Shown here one piece after another: positions 26,444 to 35,684 of a stretch of 64,000 nt of DNA. The position numbers and the translations under genes are program-made. The notes under the pieces are model-generated. The model was not told the DNA's origin. It searched no databases and saw nothing but the letters and a program-made list of their open reading frames with translations. This DNA is from CAVTOA01 sp963736285 (GTDB taxonomy: Bacteria > Actinomycetota > Actinomycetes > Mycobacteriales > QHCE01). How positions within the stretch are numbered: the stretch's first letter is position 1; every line of letters starts with the position of its first letter. The DNA is taken from assembly GCA_963736285.1 (NCBI GenBank), contig CAVTOA010000003.1:1054001-1118000 (forward strand), in the 5' to 3' direction.

Positions 26444-27175
26444 GTGACCTCCGGAGACCAAAGCCAAGACCAGCGCCCGCCTGGAGAGCCTACATCGGAG
26501 GAGCTGTCGCAGCAGTCGGAGCTCAAGGCCCCTTTTGTTGCTATGCGGGCGCGACTGAAAGCCGTCCTCGGCGACGACGTCGTGCTGAGTCTTTCCGGTG
26601 GCGGGCAATGGGCCAGGGTCTGCGTGGATGTGCCACGTGAGCGGTGGCGTGCAACGGTGCAAGCAGTGCGCGACGATCTTGAGCTGCGGCTGACGTTTTT
26701 CGACTGGCTGTCCGGAATAGACCGGGCGGGAGAAGAACAAAGCTCCGCCGCCCAAGCCGACAAGGCCGACGAGTCCGCTGCGTCGGAGGCTACCGAGAGC
26801 ACTCTGGCCGGATTCAGCATCGTGGCCCATTTATGGTCTGTCGCGAAACGACACGGAGTGCTGCTGCGCACTGCTGTGCCCGCCGACGATCCGCGGCTAG
26901 ACAGTGTGGTCTCGGTGTTTCCTGGCGCGGCTTGGCACGAGCGTGAGACGTTCGAAATGTTCGGTGTCACCTTTGATGGGCACCCCGATCTGCGCAAATT
27001 GTTGCTGGCCGACGAGTTCGAAGGCCACCCGTTGCGCAAAGATTTCGTGCTGGCTTCTCGGGTCGTGAAGGACTGGCCGGGCTCGGTGGAGCCGGGTCAA
27101 AGCGACTCGGGATCGACCCGTAAACGGATGCTCCCGCCGGGCGTTCCTCAACCTGGCGAATGGGGCGGCCGCTAA
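26444..27175 (+). CDS. nuoC: NADH-quinone oxidoreductase subunit C
   Basis: 243-aa 30-kDa-type subunit of the peripheral arm. The conserved C-terminal motif is AAWHERETFEMFGVTFDGHP, followed by LRKLLLADEFEGHPLRKDFV. The N-terminus is extended and Gln/Glu-rich, and there is an acidic Ala/Glu insert at about residues 95-125. The TAA stop overlaps the nuoH ATG (TAATG), so nuoC and nuoH are directly coupled with nuoD, E, F and G absent. GTG 26444 is the start. The frame is intact. Confidence 0.9.
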   Translation: MTSGDQSQDQRPPGEPTSEELSQQSELKAPFVAMRARLKAVLGDDVVLSLSGGGQWARVCVDVPRERWRATVQAVRDDLELRLTFFDWLSGIDRAGEEQSSAAQADKADESAASEATESTLAGFSIVAHLWSVAKRHGVLLRTAVPADDPRLDSVVSVFPGAAWHERETFEMFGVTFDGHPDLRKLLLADEFEGHPLRKDFVLASRVVKDWPGSVEPGQSDSGSTRKRMLPPGVPQPGEWGGR

Positions 27176-28137
27176 TGCCGATGTGGCTAGAGCTCACGAT
27201 CCGAGTACTTGGCGCGCTGATCGCGTTTCTGGTGGTTCCGCTGGTAGTCGGGCAGCTGGAGCACAAAACCATGGCGCATATGCAGGGGCGGCTCGGCCCA
27301 ATGGCGGCAGGCCGGTTCCATGGATGGGCGCAGCTCATCGCGGACGGCATCAAGTTCGCGCAGAAAGAAGAAATAGTGCCGGCCGCCGCAGATAAAGCGG
27401 TGTTTCGGCTGGCCCCGGCTGTGGGGTTGTTGCCGTATCTAGTGGTATTTCTGCTCTTGCCGCTTGGGCCTCACGATTTGGTGGGCTCGACGCTCGGCAT
27501 GGGACTGTTTGTGGTCTTGGCGGTCCTGGGTGTGGGTGTCGTCGGCATGTTGATGGCCGCGTGGGCCAGCGCCAATAAATACAGTCTGCTCGGCGGCTTG
27601 CGCGGGGCCGCTCAATTGCTCGGATACGAGCTGCCATTTGTGCTCGCGGCCGCGAGCGTGGCATTGGCGGCGGGAACGCTCCGTTTGTCGGGGATCGTCG
27701 ACGCATGGAATCCGTGGTGGTTGCTGTGGCAGCTACCAGGTCTGTTGGTCTTTTTTGTCGCTGGACTTGCCGAGATTAAGCGGCCGCCCTTCGACATGCC
27801 AGCGGCCGATTCGGAACTGGTATTTGGTTATCTCACCGAGTACACCGGTCTGCGCTTCGCGTTCTTCTTGCTCGCCGAATATGCCGGCATCGTGGTCATC
27901 TCGGCGTTGACCACAGTCTTGTTCCTCGGTGGATGGCACGGTCCATTTGCGAGTCATATTGGGTGGCTGTGGACATTGGTCAAGACGTTGATGGTGGCGT
28001 TCGTAGTCCTATGGCTTCGCGTCGCGTTCCCGCGGTTACGCGAAGACCAGCTGCAACGGCTGTGTTGGCTGGCATTGACGCCAGTGGCATTGGGCCAGAT
28101 TGTGCTCACCGCCGGGGTCAAGCTGTTGATCTCGTAA
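27175..28137 (+). CDS. nuoH: NADH-quinone oxidoreductase subunit H
   Basis: 320-aa polytopic subunit linking the membrane and peripheral arms and forming part of the quinone channel. About eight membrane segments are visible. Conserved features include ERRAMG-like EHKTMAHMQGRLGPM, DGIKFAQKEEIVPA, SLLGGLRGAAQLLGYELP, and EIKRPPFDMPAADSELVFGYLTEYTG. ATG 27175 overlaps the nuoC stop. The second IS605 element was inserted about 65 bp after its stop. The frame is intact. Confidence 0.93.
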   Translation: MPMWLELTIRVLGALIAFLVVPLVVGQLEHKTMAHMQGRLGPMAAGRFHGWAQLIADGIKFAQKEEIVPAAADKAVFRLAPAVGLLPYLVVFLLLPLGPHDLVGSTLGMGLFVVLAVLGVGVVGMLMAAWASANKYSLLGGLRGAAQLLGYELPFVLAAASVALAAGTLRLSGIVDAWNPWWLLWQLPGLLVFFVAGLAEIKRPPFDMPAADSELVFGYLTEYTGLRFAFFLLAEYAGIVVISALTTVLFLGGWHGPFASHIGWLWTLVKTLMVAFVVLWLRVAFPRLREDQLQRLCWLALTPVALGQIVLTAGVKLLIS

Positions 28138-28257
28138 CACACGGATGCGTCGAGGCCAGGAGCTAAGACTGACCGGTAGCCTCACCCTGACCGGATGATC
28201 CCGGCGCAAGTCCCGCCTTTCAGGGCGGGGCAAGCCGGAACGGTCCGCAGAGCGAAG

Positions 28258-28674
28258 CTATAGCGGACGGCGCTGTTGCTCGATGTACTGCTTCACTACC
28301 GTCAGCGGTGCGCCTCCACACGATGCCGCGAAGTAGGACGGCGACCAAAAGTGGCCGTGCGTGATGGCGCGGTTCACGTGGCCGGTGAAGTCCCGGCGCA
28401 GGATGCGCGAGGACACACCCTTGAGGCTGTTCACCAGAGTGGAGACCGCGACCTTCGGCGGGTAGTGGATGAGTACGTGGACGTGGTCGGTCTCGCCGTT
28501 GAACTCCTTCAGCTCTGCCTCGAAGTCCTCGCACACCTTGCGCATGGCGTCCTCGCAGACGGTCAGCATCTCCTCGTTGAACACGCCGCGCCGGTACTTC
28601 GTCACGAAGACCAAATGGACATGCATCGCGGAAACAACGTGCCGGCCTCGCCGATACTCGCCTTCAGAAGTCAT
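28258..28674 (-). CDS. tnpA: IS200/IS605 transposase TnpA
   Basis: 138-aa Y1 single-strand transposase. HUH motif in HVHVLIHYPP, catalytic Tyr in VVKQYIEQQ. It also has VFVTKYRRGVFN and SPSYFAASCGGAP, closely similar to the copy at 12966-13397. The frame is intact, so it is probably functional. It could also act in trans on the first element, whose ends have the same hairpin form. Confidence 0.93.
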   Translation of the reverse strand: MTSEGEYRRGRHVVSAMHVHLVFVTKYRRGVFNEEMLTVCEDAMRKVCEDFEAELKEFNGETDHVHVLIHYPPKVAVSTLVNSLKGVSSRILRRDFTGHVNRAITHGHFWSPSYFAASCGGAPLTVVKQYIEQQRRPL

Positions 28675-28697
28675 AGACCAAATGATACGATCACCTC

Positions 28698-29921
28698 ATG
28701 CGGCTCAGGTACAACTACCGCGTGTACCCCGAGCCCGGTCAGCGCATCGCGTTGGCGAGGGCCTTCGGGTGTGCCCGTGTGGTCTTCAACGACGGCCTTC
28801 GGGCACGCCGCGAAGCCCATGCGGCGGAGCTGCCGTACATCAAGGACAACGACCTCCAAAAGCAGGTCATCACCGCCGCCAAGCGCACCGAGGAACGGGC
28901 CTGGCTTGGCGAGGTGTCCTCGGTTGTACTGGTGCAGTCCCTCAGGGACCCGCACACCGCGTACCGGAACTTCTTCTCCTCAGTCACCGGTAAACGCAAG
29001 GGGCCGAAGCTTGCCCCGCCCGGGTACAAGTCCAAGCGGGATAACAAGCAGTCGATCCGGCTTGCCTGCAACGGGTTCTCCCTGCGGGACAACGGCACGG
29101 TGTACCTCGCCAAGGTCGGCGACCTCAAGGTCAGGTGGTCGCGTCCGCTCCCGGCCGCGCCGACCAGCCTCACGGTCACCAAGGACGCCTCGGACCGGTA
29201 CTGGGCCAGCTTCGTCGTGGAGACCGATCCGGACTTCCTCCCCGAGCTAAACACCGAAACCGGCATCGATCTCGGTCTCACGCACTTCGCGGTGCTGGCC
29301 GACGGCCGGAAGATCGACGCCCCGAAGTTCTTGCGCCGCGCCGAGAAGAAGCTGAAGAAGGCGCAGAAGGCCCTCAGCCGCAAGGCCAAGGGATCGAAGA
29401 ACAGGGCCAAGGCCCGCAAGACCGTAGCCCGGCAGCACACCCGTGTGGCCGACCGCCGACGGGACTGGCACCACAAGGAATCCACGAAGATCGTCCGCGA
29501 TAGCCAAGCGGTGTATGTGGAGAACCTCGCGGTATCCGGTCTCGGAGGCACCCGTCTCGCCAAGTCCGTGCACGACGCCGGATGGTCTGCGTTTGTCAAC
29601 ATGCTGGAGTACAAAGCCGCCAAGGGCGGCCGGTACTTCGTCAGGATCGGACGCTTCGAGCCGACCTCTCAGGTCTGCTCGGCCTGCGGCGTCAAGGACG
29701 GCCCCAAGCCCCTGTCGGTCCTTAAGTGGACCTGCCAGGAGTGCCGGACCGTCCACGACCGCGACATCAACGCCGCGAAGAACATCCTGGCCGCCGGACG
29801 GGCGGACAGGCTAAATGCCTGTGGAGCGCAGGTAAGACGGGCATCCGTGCCCGCGCAGCGCCGTGAAGCAGGAAGCCACCGAGACGGTCAGCCGACCGTG
29901 GTAGGAATCCCCGTCCTTTAG
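28698..29921 (+). CDS. tnpB: TnpB RNA-guided nuclease (RuvC family)
   Basis: 407 aa. All three RuvC acids are visible: Asp in GIDLGLTHFAVL, Glu in VYVENLAVSGL, and Asp in HDRDINAAKNILAAG. The zinc finger CSACG...CQEC lies between the last two. The N-terminus begins MRLRYNYRVYPEPGQ as usual. The last codons overlap the right-end hairpin, where the omega RNA 3' end should be, so the guide would be read from the flanking nuo-cluster DNA beyond about 29938. No break is seen. Divergent from tnpA. Confidence 0.93.
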   Translation: MRLRYNYRVYPEPGQRIALARAFGCARVVFNDGLRARREAHAAELPYIKDNDLQKQVITAAKRTEERAWLGEVSSVVLVQSLRDPHTAYRNFFSSVTGKRKGPKLAPPGYKSKRDNKQSIRLACNGFSLRDNGTVYLAKVGDLKVRWSRPLPAAPTSLTVTKDASDRYWASFVVETDPDFLPELNTETGIDLGLTHFAVLADGRKIDAPKFLRRAEKKLKKAQKALSRKAKGSKNRAKARKTVARQHTRVADRRRDWHHKESTKIVRDSQAVYVENLAVSGLGGTRLAKSVHDAGWSAFVNMLEYKAAKGGRYFVRIGRFEPTSQVCSACGVKDGPKPLSVLKWTCQECRTVHDRDINAAKNILAAGRADRLNACGAQVRRASVPAQRREAGSHRDGQPTVVGIPVL

Positions 29922-29938
29922 GGCAGGGAGTACGTCAA

Positions 29939-30526
29939 ATGAATGAGCTGCGTCCGCGACCACACCAAGGGCCACTCGGCATCCAACGCCGGACCCGCCT
30001 GGAATTTCGCGATGGCGAGTTAGCGGTTATTGATGTGCGTGGACAGTCAACAACACTCCCCGATGCCAGGGTGTTGGTGCCCTACTCGGGTCAAGGGCGA
30101 CAGCCGATGCGCGGCTTATTGGTGCTCGATGATGCTGGACGGGTGATGGTCGGCATGGACGCTGACTTTAATCCCTACGAGGTGGCGGCGTTCGCCAAAC
30201 AATGTGGGCTCAATATGCGCATGCAAGATCTCAGCTCCCGAGACGAGCTGAAGGAACGATTTCGACCGGCACCCGGATTCAAGGTCGTCGACGCCTACTC
30301 GGCGCGGGTGCTGTGGGAGTTGGTCGCACTGATTGCCTTGGCGGCGCTGGGGGTGTGGGCTGGTCGGTTGGTCGCGATCGCGATCGCTCCGTATGTCGGG
30401 CTTTCCAGCGGTGCAGCGCAGATTCCGCTGGAGGTCGTCTGTATGGGTCTGGGTCTGCTGGGTGCCCTCAAGGTCGGCCCGCTTACCGCAGCGTTGTGGC
30501 GGCGCGTGCGGGGGAGCAAGCGCTGA
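29939..30526 (+). CDS. Membrane protein of unknown function in the nuo cluster
   Basis: 195 aa. The N-terminal 110 residues are soluble and basic-acidic mixed, with a repeated beta-like pattern (LEFRDGELAVIDVRG, LVPYSGQGRQPMRGLLVLDD, GRVMVGMDADFNPYEVAAFA). Two membrane segments follow (about 122-146 and 155-175). I do not recognise a family. The ATG touches the right end of the IS605 element, so a longer original N-terminus or leader could have been cut off. It lies 60 bp before nuoI; a link to the respiratory complex is only by position. Confidence 0.65.
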   Translation: MNELRPRPHQGPLGIQRRTRLEFRDGELAVIDVRGQSTTLPDARVLVPYSGQGRQPMRGLLVLDDAGRVMVGMDADFNPYEVAAFAKQCGLNMRMQDLSSRDELKERFRPAPGFKVVDAYSARVLWELVALIALAALGVWAGRLVAIAIAPYVGLSSGAAQIPLEVVCMGLGLLGALKVGPLTAALWRRVRGSKR

Positions 30527-30585
30527 GCGCAGTGCCTAAGGGTGTCCTGAGCAGTCGGAGGTGCGGACTGGCAGGATGACTCATC

Positions 30586-31278
30586 GTGGGAAGCGCAGGA
30601 AGACGCTGGGGGCTGGGGCTAATCAAGGGCCTTGGCGTCACCATGCGTACCTTGTTTCGACGCGGCCACACCCGGCAGTATCCGGAACAAAAGCCGGAAC
30701 TTCCGCCCCGTTCACGGGGAGTCATTGCGCTGCTGGAAGAAAACTGCACCTCCTGCATGCTCTGCGCCCGTGAGTGTCCAGATTGGTGCATCTACATCGA
30801 TGCGCATAAAGAGACGGTGGAGGTGCCCGGTGCGGCTCGTCCACGGCAACGCAACGTGCTCGACCGGTTCGCCATCGACTATTCGCTCTGCATGTACTGC
30901 AGCATTTGCATCGACGTCTGCCCGTTTGATGCCCTGTATTGGTCGCCAGAATTCGAATACTCCGAGTACGACATTCGCGACCTCCTCCACGAAAAAGACC
31001 AGCTTGGAGGGTGGATGGCGAGTGTCCCGCCCCCGCCGGTAAACGACCCGTTGGGTGCTCCAGCCAAAGAGGTGGTTGCCGCGCAACGTGCTACTGCGAA
31101 GCAGGTCGCTGCCTCACCTGACCGGACTGACCGGGCGGACCGGCCTGCCGCTGACAGTGCCGCCGACCGTGCCTCCGCCGACCGGTCAGATCCCGAAGCC
31201 GAGCTCCAGAAACCCACCGGTCAAACAGGGCACCAGCAGCCGCCGAGACGGAAGCCCGATCCCGGAGCCGACGAATGA
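30586..31278 (+). CDS. nuoI: NADH-quinone oxidoreductase subunit I
   Basis: 230-aa ferredoxin-like subunit with two [4Fe-4S] motifs: CTSCMLCARECP and CMYCSICIDVCP, the N6a/N6b sites. N-terminal basic helix (LGLIKGLGVTMRTLFRRG) typical for attachment to the membrane arm. The C-terminal 80 aa are an Ala/Pro/Asp/Arg-rich extension beyond the usual length. GTG 30586 is the start. The stop overlaps nuoJ (ATGA). In a complex without EFG, this subunit is the likely docking point for ferredoxin; that is inference. Confidence 0.93.
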   Translation: MGSAGRRWGLGLIKGLGVTMRTLFRRGHTRQYPEQKPELPPRSRGVIALLEENCTSCMLCARECPDWCIYIDAHKETVEVPGAARPRQRNVLDRFAIDYSLCMYCSICIDVCPFDALYWSPEFEYSEYDIRDLLHEKDQLGGWMASVPPPPVNDPLGAPAKEVVAAQRATAKQVAASPDRTDRADRPAADSAADRASADRSDPEAELQKPTGQTGHQQPPRRKPDPGADE

Positions 31279-31773
31279 CCGCGGTGGACGGGCTGCTGGC
31301 CGCATTGTGTGCGCTGGCCGTAGGTGCAGGTTTGATGGTGGTCGTCACCCGGCATGTGGTGCGAGCTGGGCTGTGGTTGGTGGTTTCGCTGGGGGCGGTC
31401 GCCGGCTGCTTTTTGGTTCTCACCGCAGAGCTCGTTGCCTGGGTTCAGGTCCTTATCTACATCGGAGCGGTGGTCGTGCTCTTGCTTGTTCGCCACCATG
31501 TTGACGAGGGCGCCGATCGGTGCCCAAGGCGCGTTGGACCGGCCTCGCACTCCGGCGGTGCTGGTGGGGCTCGGGTCTGGCGGTGCGCTCGCGGTTTTAC
31601 TTGCACAAGCATTTCATGAGTCGTATGTGGATATTAATCGACTGACTCCCGGGACGGCCGCCCGTCTAGGGGAGGTGCTGTTTCGCAGCTGGGTACTGCC
31701 GTTTGAGCTGCTGTCGGTGCTGCTGCTGGCGGCGCTCGTGGGTGCGGTCACGATCTCCAGAGACCGGCGGTGA
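31275..31773 (+). CDS. nuoJ: NADH-quinone oxidoreductase subunit J, one frameshift
   Basis: The first frame gives three membrane segments and AWVQVLIYIGAVVVLLL, the signature of NuoJ. After an extra G near 31489 the frame changes; removing it reads LLLFATMLTRAPIGAQGALD and then two further membrane segments to the end. Corrected length 165 aa. It starts inside the nuoI stop and ends 4 bp before the nuoK GTG. Membrane arm subunit with the pi-bulge helix. Confidence 0.85.
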
Positions 31774-31777
31774 CCCC

Positions 31778-32173
31778 GTGCATCCAGTGATCGCTTACGT
31801 AACCGCGGGGATCCTTTTTGGAATCGGGGTATACGGGGTGGCGGTTCGGCGCAACATGGTGTTGGTGTTGATGGCGGTAGAGCTGCTATTGACGGCGGTC
31901 AATCTCATTTTCGTCACAGCCGATGCCTCGCTGCGATCTGTAGTCCACACCGGACAGTCCTTCGCGCTGTTCATCATCGTTATTGCTGCCGCTGAGATCG
32001 GCATCGGGTTGGCGATTTTGCTGCGGCTGTTTCGACTGCGCGGCAGCGTGAGCGGAGACGGTGGACATCGAGCGGACGACCGGCGTATTCCCGAGTGGAA
32101 GTCGAGAAAACGAGCGGTCAAACAAGGCAAGCGAGACGAGCCCGGTGACCAGCGACCCGGTGGCGCCGCATAA
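31778..32173 (+). CDS. nuoK: NADH-quinone oxidoreductase subunit K
   Basis: 131 aa from GTG 31778. Three membrane segments with the conserved GIGVYGVAVRRNMVLVLMAVEL (Glu of helix 2) and VIAAAEIGIGLAILLRLF (Glu of helix 3), both needed for proton pumping. The hydrophilic C-terminal tail of about 35 aa is longer than usual. The frame is intact. Confidence 0.92.
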   Translation: MHPVIAYVTAGILFGIGVYGVAVRRNMVLVLMAVELLLTAVNLIFVTADASLRSVVHTGQSFALFIIVIAAAEIGIGLAILLRLFRLRGSVSGDGGHRADDRRIPEWKSRKRAVKQGKRDEPGDQRPGGAA

Positions 32174-32192
32174 GGCCTGCCGAGGGGCAGTC

Positions 32193-34126
32193 ATGAGCAC
32201 GCTGACGGCCAGGTCGGCGCGCTCAGAGTGCCAGGCTTACCGCTGGCGGCAGGGCTGACGGGGCTATTGGTGCCGTATCGGGCGCGTCGTGTCGCCGCAG
32301 CCCTGGCGGTAGCGGCAACAGGGGTGTCATTCGTCGGCATGCTTTTGCTCGCCGTCACTCTGACCACTCCGGCGAACCTGGTCCCATAGAGGGTTCGTCG
32401 ATCAGCGTGCACGCCACCGTGGCGCGGTTCGGCGATTTTGACGTCACCTCAACTATTTCTGTCGACGGGCTCGCCGCAGTGATCGCCTTAATGGTGCTGG
32501 GCGTTGCGCTCGCGGTGCAGGTCTTCTCGATTGGCTATGCCGCGCGAGACGACCTCTACGCCACTTATGCGGCGCAGATCGGCCTGTTCACTGGCGCCAT
32601 GTTGCTGGTGGTATTTGCAGGGGACTGGATCACGCTGTTGGTCGGGTGGGAGCTGATGGGCGTCTGCTCTTATCTGCTCATCGGCCACGATAGGGCCAAC
32701 GGACGCACCTCGGGCCGCTATGAAGGCGTTCGTGGTAACTCGCGTGGGCGATATCGGCATCGTGCTGGGCATCGTGCTGCGGCGGTCGGCACGGGCTCGC
32801 TGCAGATCGCCGCCGTAGGCCAGCTGGTTTGTCGGGCACCACGTACCGTCATCGTTTGTACTGATGTTCGCCGGCGTGGTGGGCAAGAGCGCCCAGTTTC
32901 CGCTGCATACCTGGTTGCCGGACGCGATGGCCGGTCCCACTCCAGTCAGCGCGTTGATCCACGCGGCCACCATGGTCGCGGCCGGGGTATACGTGATGGC
33001 GCGAGACTTCGTGCCGACGATAAGCACTGCCTGGATAGTAACCGTGGTCGGCTCGATCACACTGCTGTTAGGGGCGCTCGCGGCGTGCGTGGAAAACGAC
33101 CTCAAGCGAGTCCTTGCCTGGTCGACTGTGAGCCAGCTCGGATACATGGTGGCCGCATGGCAACTGGGTGGGTTTGTCGGCCCCGCGTTGTTTCACCTCA
33201 TCGCGCATGCCGCGTTTAAAGCGCTGTTGTTCCTGGCCGCCGGCGCATTGTCCTATGTGGTCGGCACGAATGCGATCGATCGCATGGGCGGCCTGCGTCG
33301 AGTGATGCCACTGACTTTCGTCGCCATGACAGTGGGGTTGGCCTCGCTGGCCGCGGTACCGCCGTTCGCCGGTTTTTGGAGTAAAGAGAGCATTCTCGGT
33401 GCCGCAGCGGACGTTGTCGGAGGTGGTGCCAGCGGTATAGCCGACGGGCGGGCCTGGGTGCTACTAGTCGCCGGCTTTGCAGGCGTGCCGCTTACCGCGT
33501 TCTATGCCACTCGAGTGTGGTTGCGGGTGTTTTTCGGTCAGGCGAGAGACCCCAACCTGGTGCCAGAACGGGCTGTCGACAGGCGCAGCGTGCCGGTGTC
33601 GATGCAGGCGACGTTGATCGGGCTCATCATTCCGGCACTGCTGGTGGGCGCGGGCGTGGTGTGGCTTGGTTGGCTACATCCGAACTGGTTTACCGTGTCT
33701 GGCCTGGGGCAAAGCATCGGCGAGCTCGCTCCACAGTGGACGTCATCGTTGCTCGGCGTGGCCGCAACAGTACTTGGATGTTTGACCTCGTGGGTCATCT
33801 GGAGACGTGGACCATTGGCCGACCCAGCAGACCTTTTTGGTCGGCTTCGGCCCCTATGGGCGAGCGGGCTCTACCTTGACCCGGTACAGCGGGTGGTGAT
33901 CGTTCGTCCTGTGTCCATGCTGGCCACACTGGCACAGCGTCTCGACGTCGGAGTAATAGACGGGGCGGTCATCGGGCTTGCGAGGCTCGTCGATGCGGTG
34001 AGCCAACGAGCAGTAGCCGTCCAACGTGGACTCACGCGGTACCTGACTATTGCGATAACCGGTGTGGTGGTGGCCACGATCCTCACGGCAGTCCTCGTTG
34101 CCTGGACGGGTGGAGGAGCCTGGTGA
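32193..34126 (+). CDS. nuoL: NADH-quinone oxidoreductase subunit L, about five frameshifts
   Basis: Antiporter-like subunit. ATG 32193 follows a strong cgaggggc ribosome binding site. The frame changes near 32210, 32392, 32714, 32775 and 32830, and is then open to the end. Pieces in order: LPLAAGLTGLLVPYRARR; VDGLAAVIALMVLGVALAVQ, TLLVGWELMGVCSYLLIGHD; AAMKAFVVTRVGDIGIVLGI; VVGKSAQFPLHTWLPDAMAG, PTPVSALIHAATMVAAGVYV (with conserved His/Lys). The indels sum to -1, giving 644 aa, a normal length. No other stop disrupts the frames. Either sequence errors or a recently broken gene. Confidence 0.82.
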
Positions 34127-35684
34127 ATGGGTTCTGGTCAGTGACGTTGTGTGCGGCGATAGCGATTCCGGCACTGGGCGCGGGTGCGATGCTGCTTATT
34201 CGCGATCGTGCGGCGAAGCCTGTCGCGATCGTGGCAGCTGCTTTTGATTGCTCAGCACCCTTGCGCTCGTGTGCGACCGAAGCAGCACTAGCCACTCCAT
34301 AGTGGATGGACCTCACCTTTCACCGTGGCATCAGCTCAACGTCGCTTGGATCCCGCGGTTAGGCGTCCGATTCCATCTGGGAGTGGACGGCTTGAGCTGG
34401 CCTTTGCTTTCGCTTACCGCCTTGCTGGTGCTGTGCGGCGTTATCGCCATCAGGTCTGATACTCCCCGTTTACGAGCTATGCTCGCGTTAGTTTTCGTCG
34501 CTTCAGCTCGGTATCGCTGGCACCTTTCTCGCGTTAGACCTTGTGCTTTTTTTCGTCGCTTTCGAAGTCACTTGCTGCCGATGTATGCACTGATCGCTGG
34601 CTGGGGCGGCGAGCGACGGTCTGCTGCCGCGCGGAAATTTGTGCTCTACACCCTTGTGGGCTCGATGCTTTTACTCGTCGGTGTTTTAGTGGTAGCCACC
34701 GCTGCGGGAACTACCGACATTGTGACGCTTACGGCTCGGCACGGGTCTGGGCTTGCCCGCGGCACCCAAGTCTTGGCGTTTGTCTTGTTAGTGCTGGCGT
34801 TCGCAGTGAAAAGTCCACTGTGGCCGTTACATACTTGGCTCCCCGACGCCCACACGGCTGCCCCAACCATCGGGTCAGTGCTCCTCGCCGGAGTCATGCT
34901 CAAGATGGGTACATACGGGCTGCTCCGGATTGCGTTGCCGGTGGTGCCGGCCGGGTTTGGCCCTCTGGCTTTGACTTTGGCCGGCTTTGCGGTCGCGGCG
35001 ATTGTCGTCGCCACACTTGTTTGTCTAGTGCAGACAGAGATCAAGCGGCTCATTGCTTACTCCAGTGTGGGGCACATGGGTTTCGTGCTGTTGGGAATTG
35101 CGACCGGAAACCAAGTCGGTTTACAGGCAGCGGCCATAGGCAACATTGCGCACGGCGTGATTACGGGTTTGCTGTTCTTTCTGGTGGGGGCGGTGAAAGA
35201 GCGATACGGCACCGGTGAGCTTGCGCAGCTCGGCGGGCTACGCCTCACCTCACCAAGACTGTCGGCGCTGCTGTGCTTTGGTGCAGTAGCCAGTTTCGGA
35301 CTGCCTGGATTGGCTGGGTTCTGGGGAGAGTTCTTCGCCATTGTCGGAGCGTGGCAGCACGTGCACGTGTGGTGGCGACTGTTGGCGGCGGTGGCGGCCA
35401 TCGCAGCGGCACTGACAGTCGCTTACTTTCTGCGCATGTTGCGCGTGGTGGTGGCAGAGCCAGAAATGGGCCGGCCCGATGCGGTTGTTGACTGTGACGT
35501 CTCCGGAGCCAGACCCGCGCCATTGGCGATGGGCGACAGCCGGCACTCCGGCTGCCGTGCTCGTGAAATCGTCGCGTGGGCTCCGTTGGTTTTGTTGACA
35601 TTACTGCTGGGAGTTTGGCCTGGTTGGCTGCTCGATCTGACGGCTGAGCCAGTGCAACAGATCGTGCAGGCGGTGGCGCTATGA
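34123..35684 (+). CDS. nuoM: NADH-quinone oxidoreductase subunit M, about three frameshifts
   Basis: GTG 34123 overlaps the nuoL stop. Frame changes near 34243, 34510 and 34578. Recognisable pieces: VRFHLGVDGLSWPLLSLTAL, GTFLALDLVLFFVAFEV, LLPMYALIAGWGGERR, KSPLWPLHTWLPDAHTAAPT, GSVLLAGVMLKMGTYGLLRI, ETEIKRLIAYSSVGHMGFVL-type (QTEIKRLIAYSSVGHMG). The last 360 codons are open. The corrected length is about 520 aa, normal for NuoM. Proton-pumping membrane subunit. Confidence 0.84.

Larger units (their letters stand above)
28201..29938. mobile_element. Intact IS200/IS605-family element inside the nuo cluster
   Basis: Divergent tnpA (minus) and tnpB (plus) with 23 bp between them. The left end has a perfect hairpin (cccgcc/ggcggg around tttcag, 28212-28229), and the right end has a related tcctttagggcaggga at about 29914-29929. 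It separates nuoH from the next gene, so transcription of nuoI-N must pass through it or restart. Ends are estimated; IS605 elements leave no target duplication to confirm them. Confidence 0.85.

Noticed and set aside
26168..26830. Minus-strand ORF across the nuoB-nuoC gap
   Set aside because: Most of it is antisense to nuoC; the part in the gap has no recognisable content.
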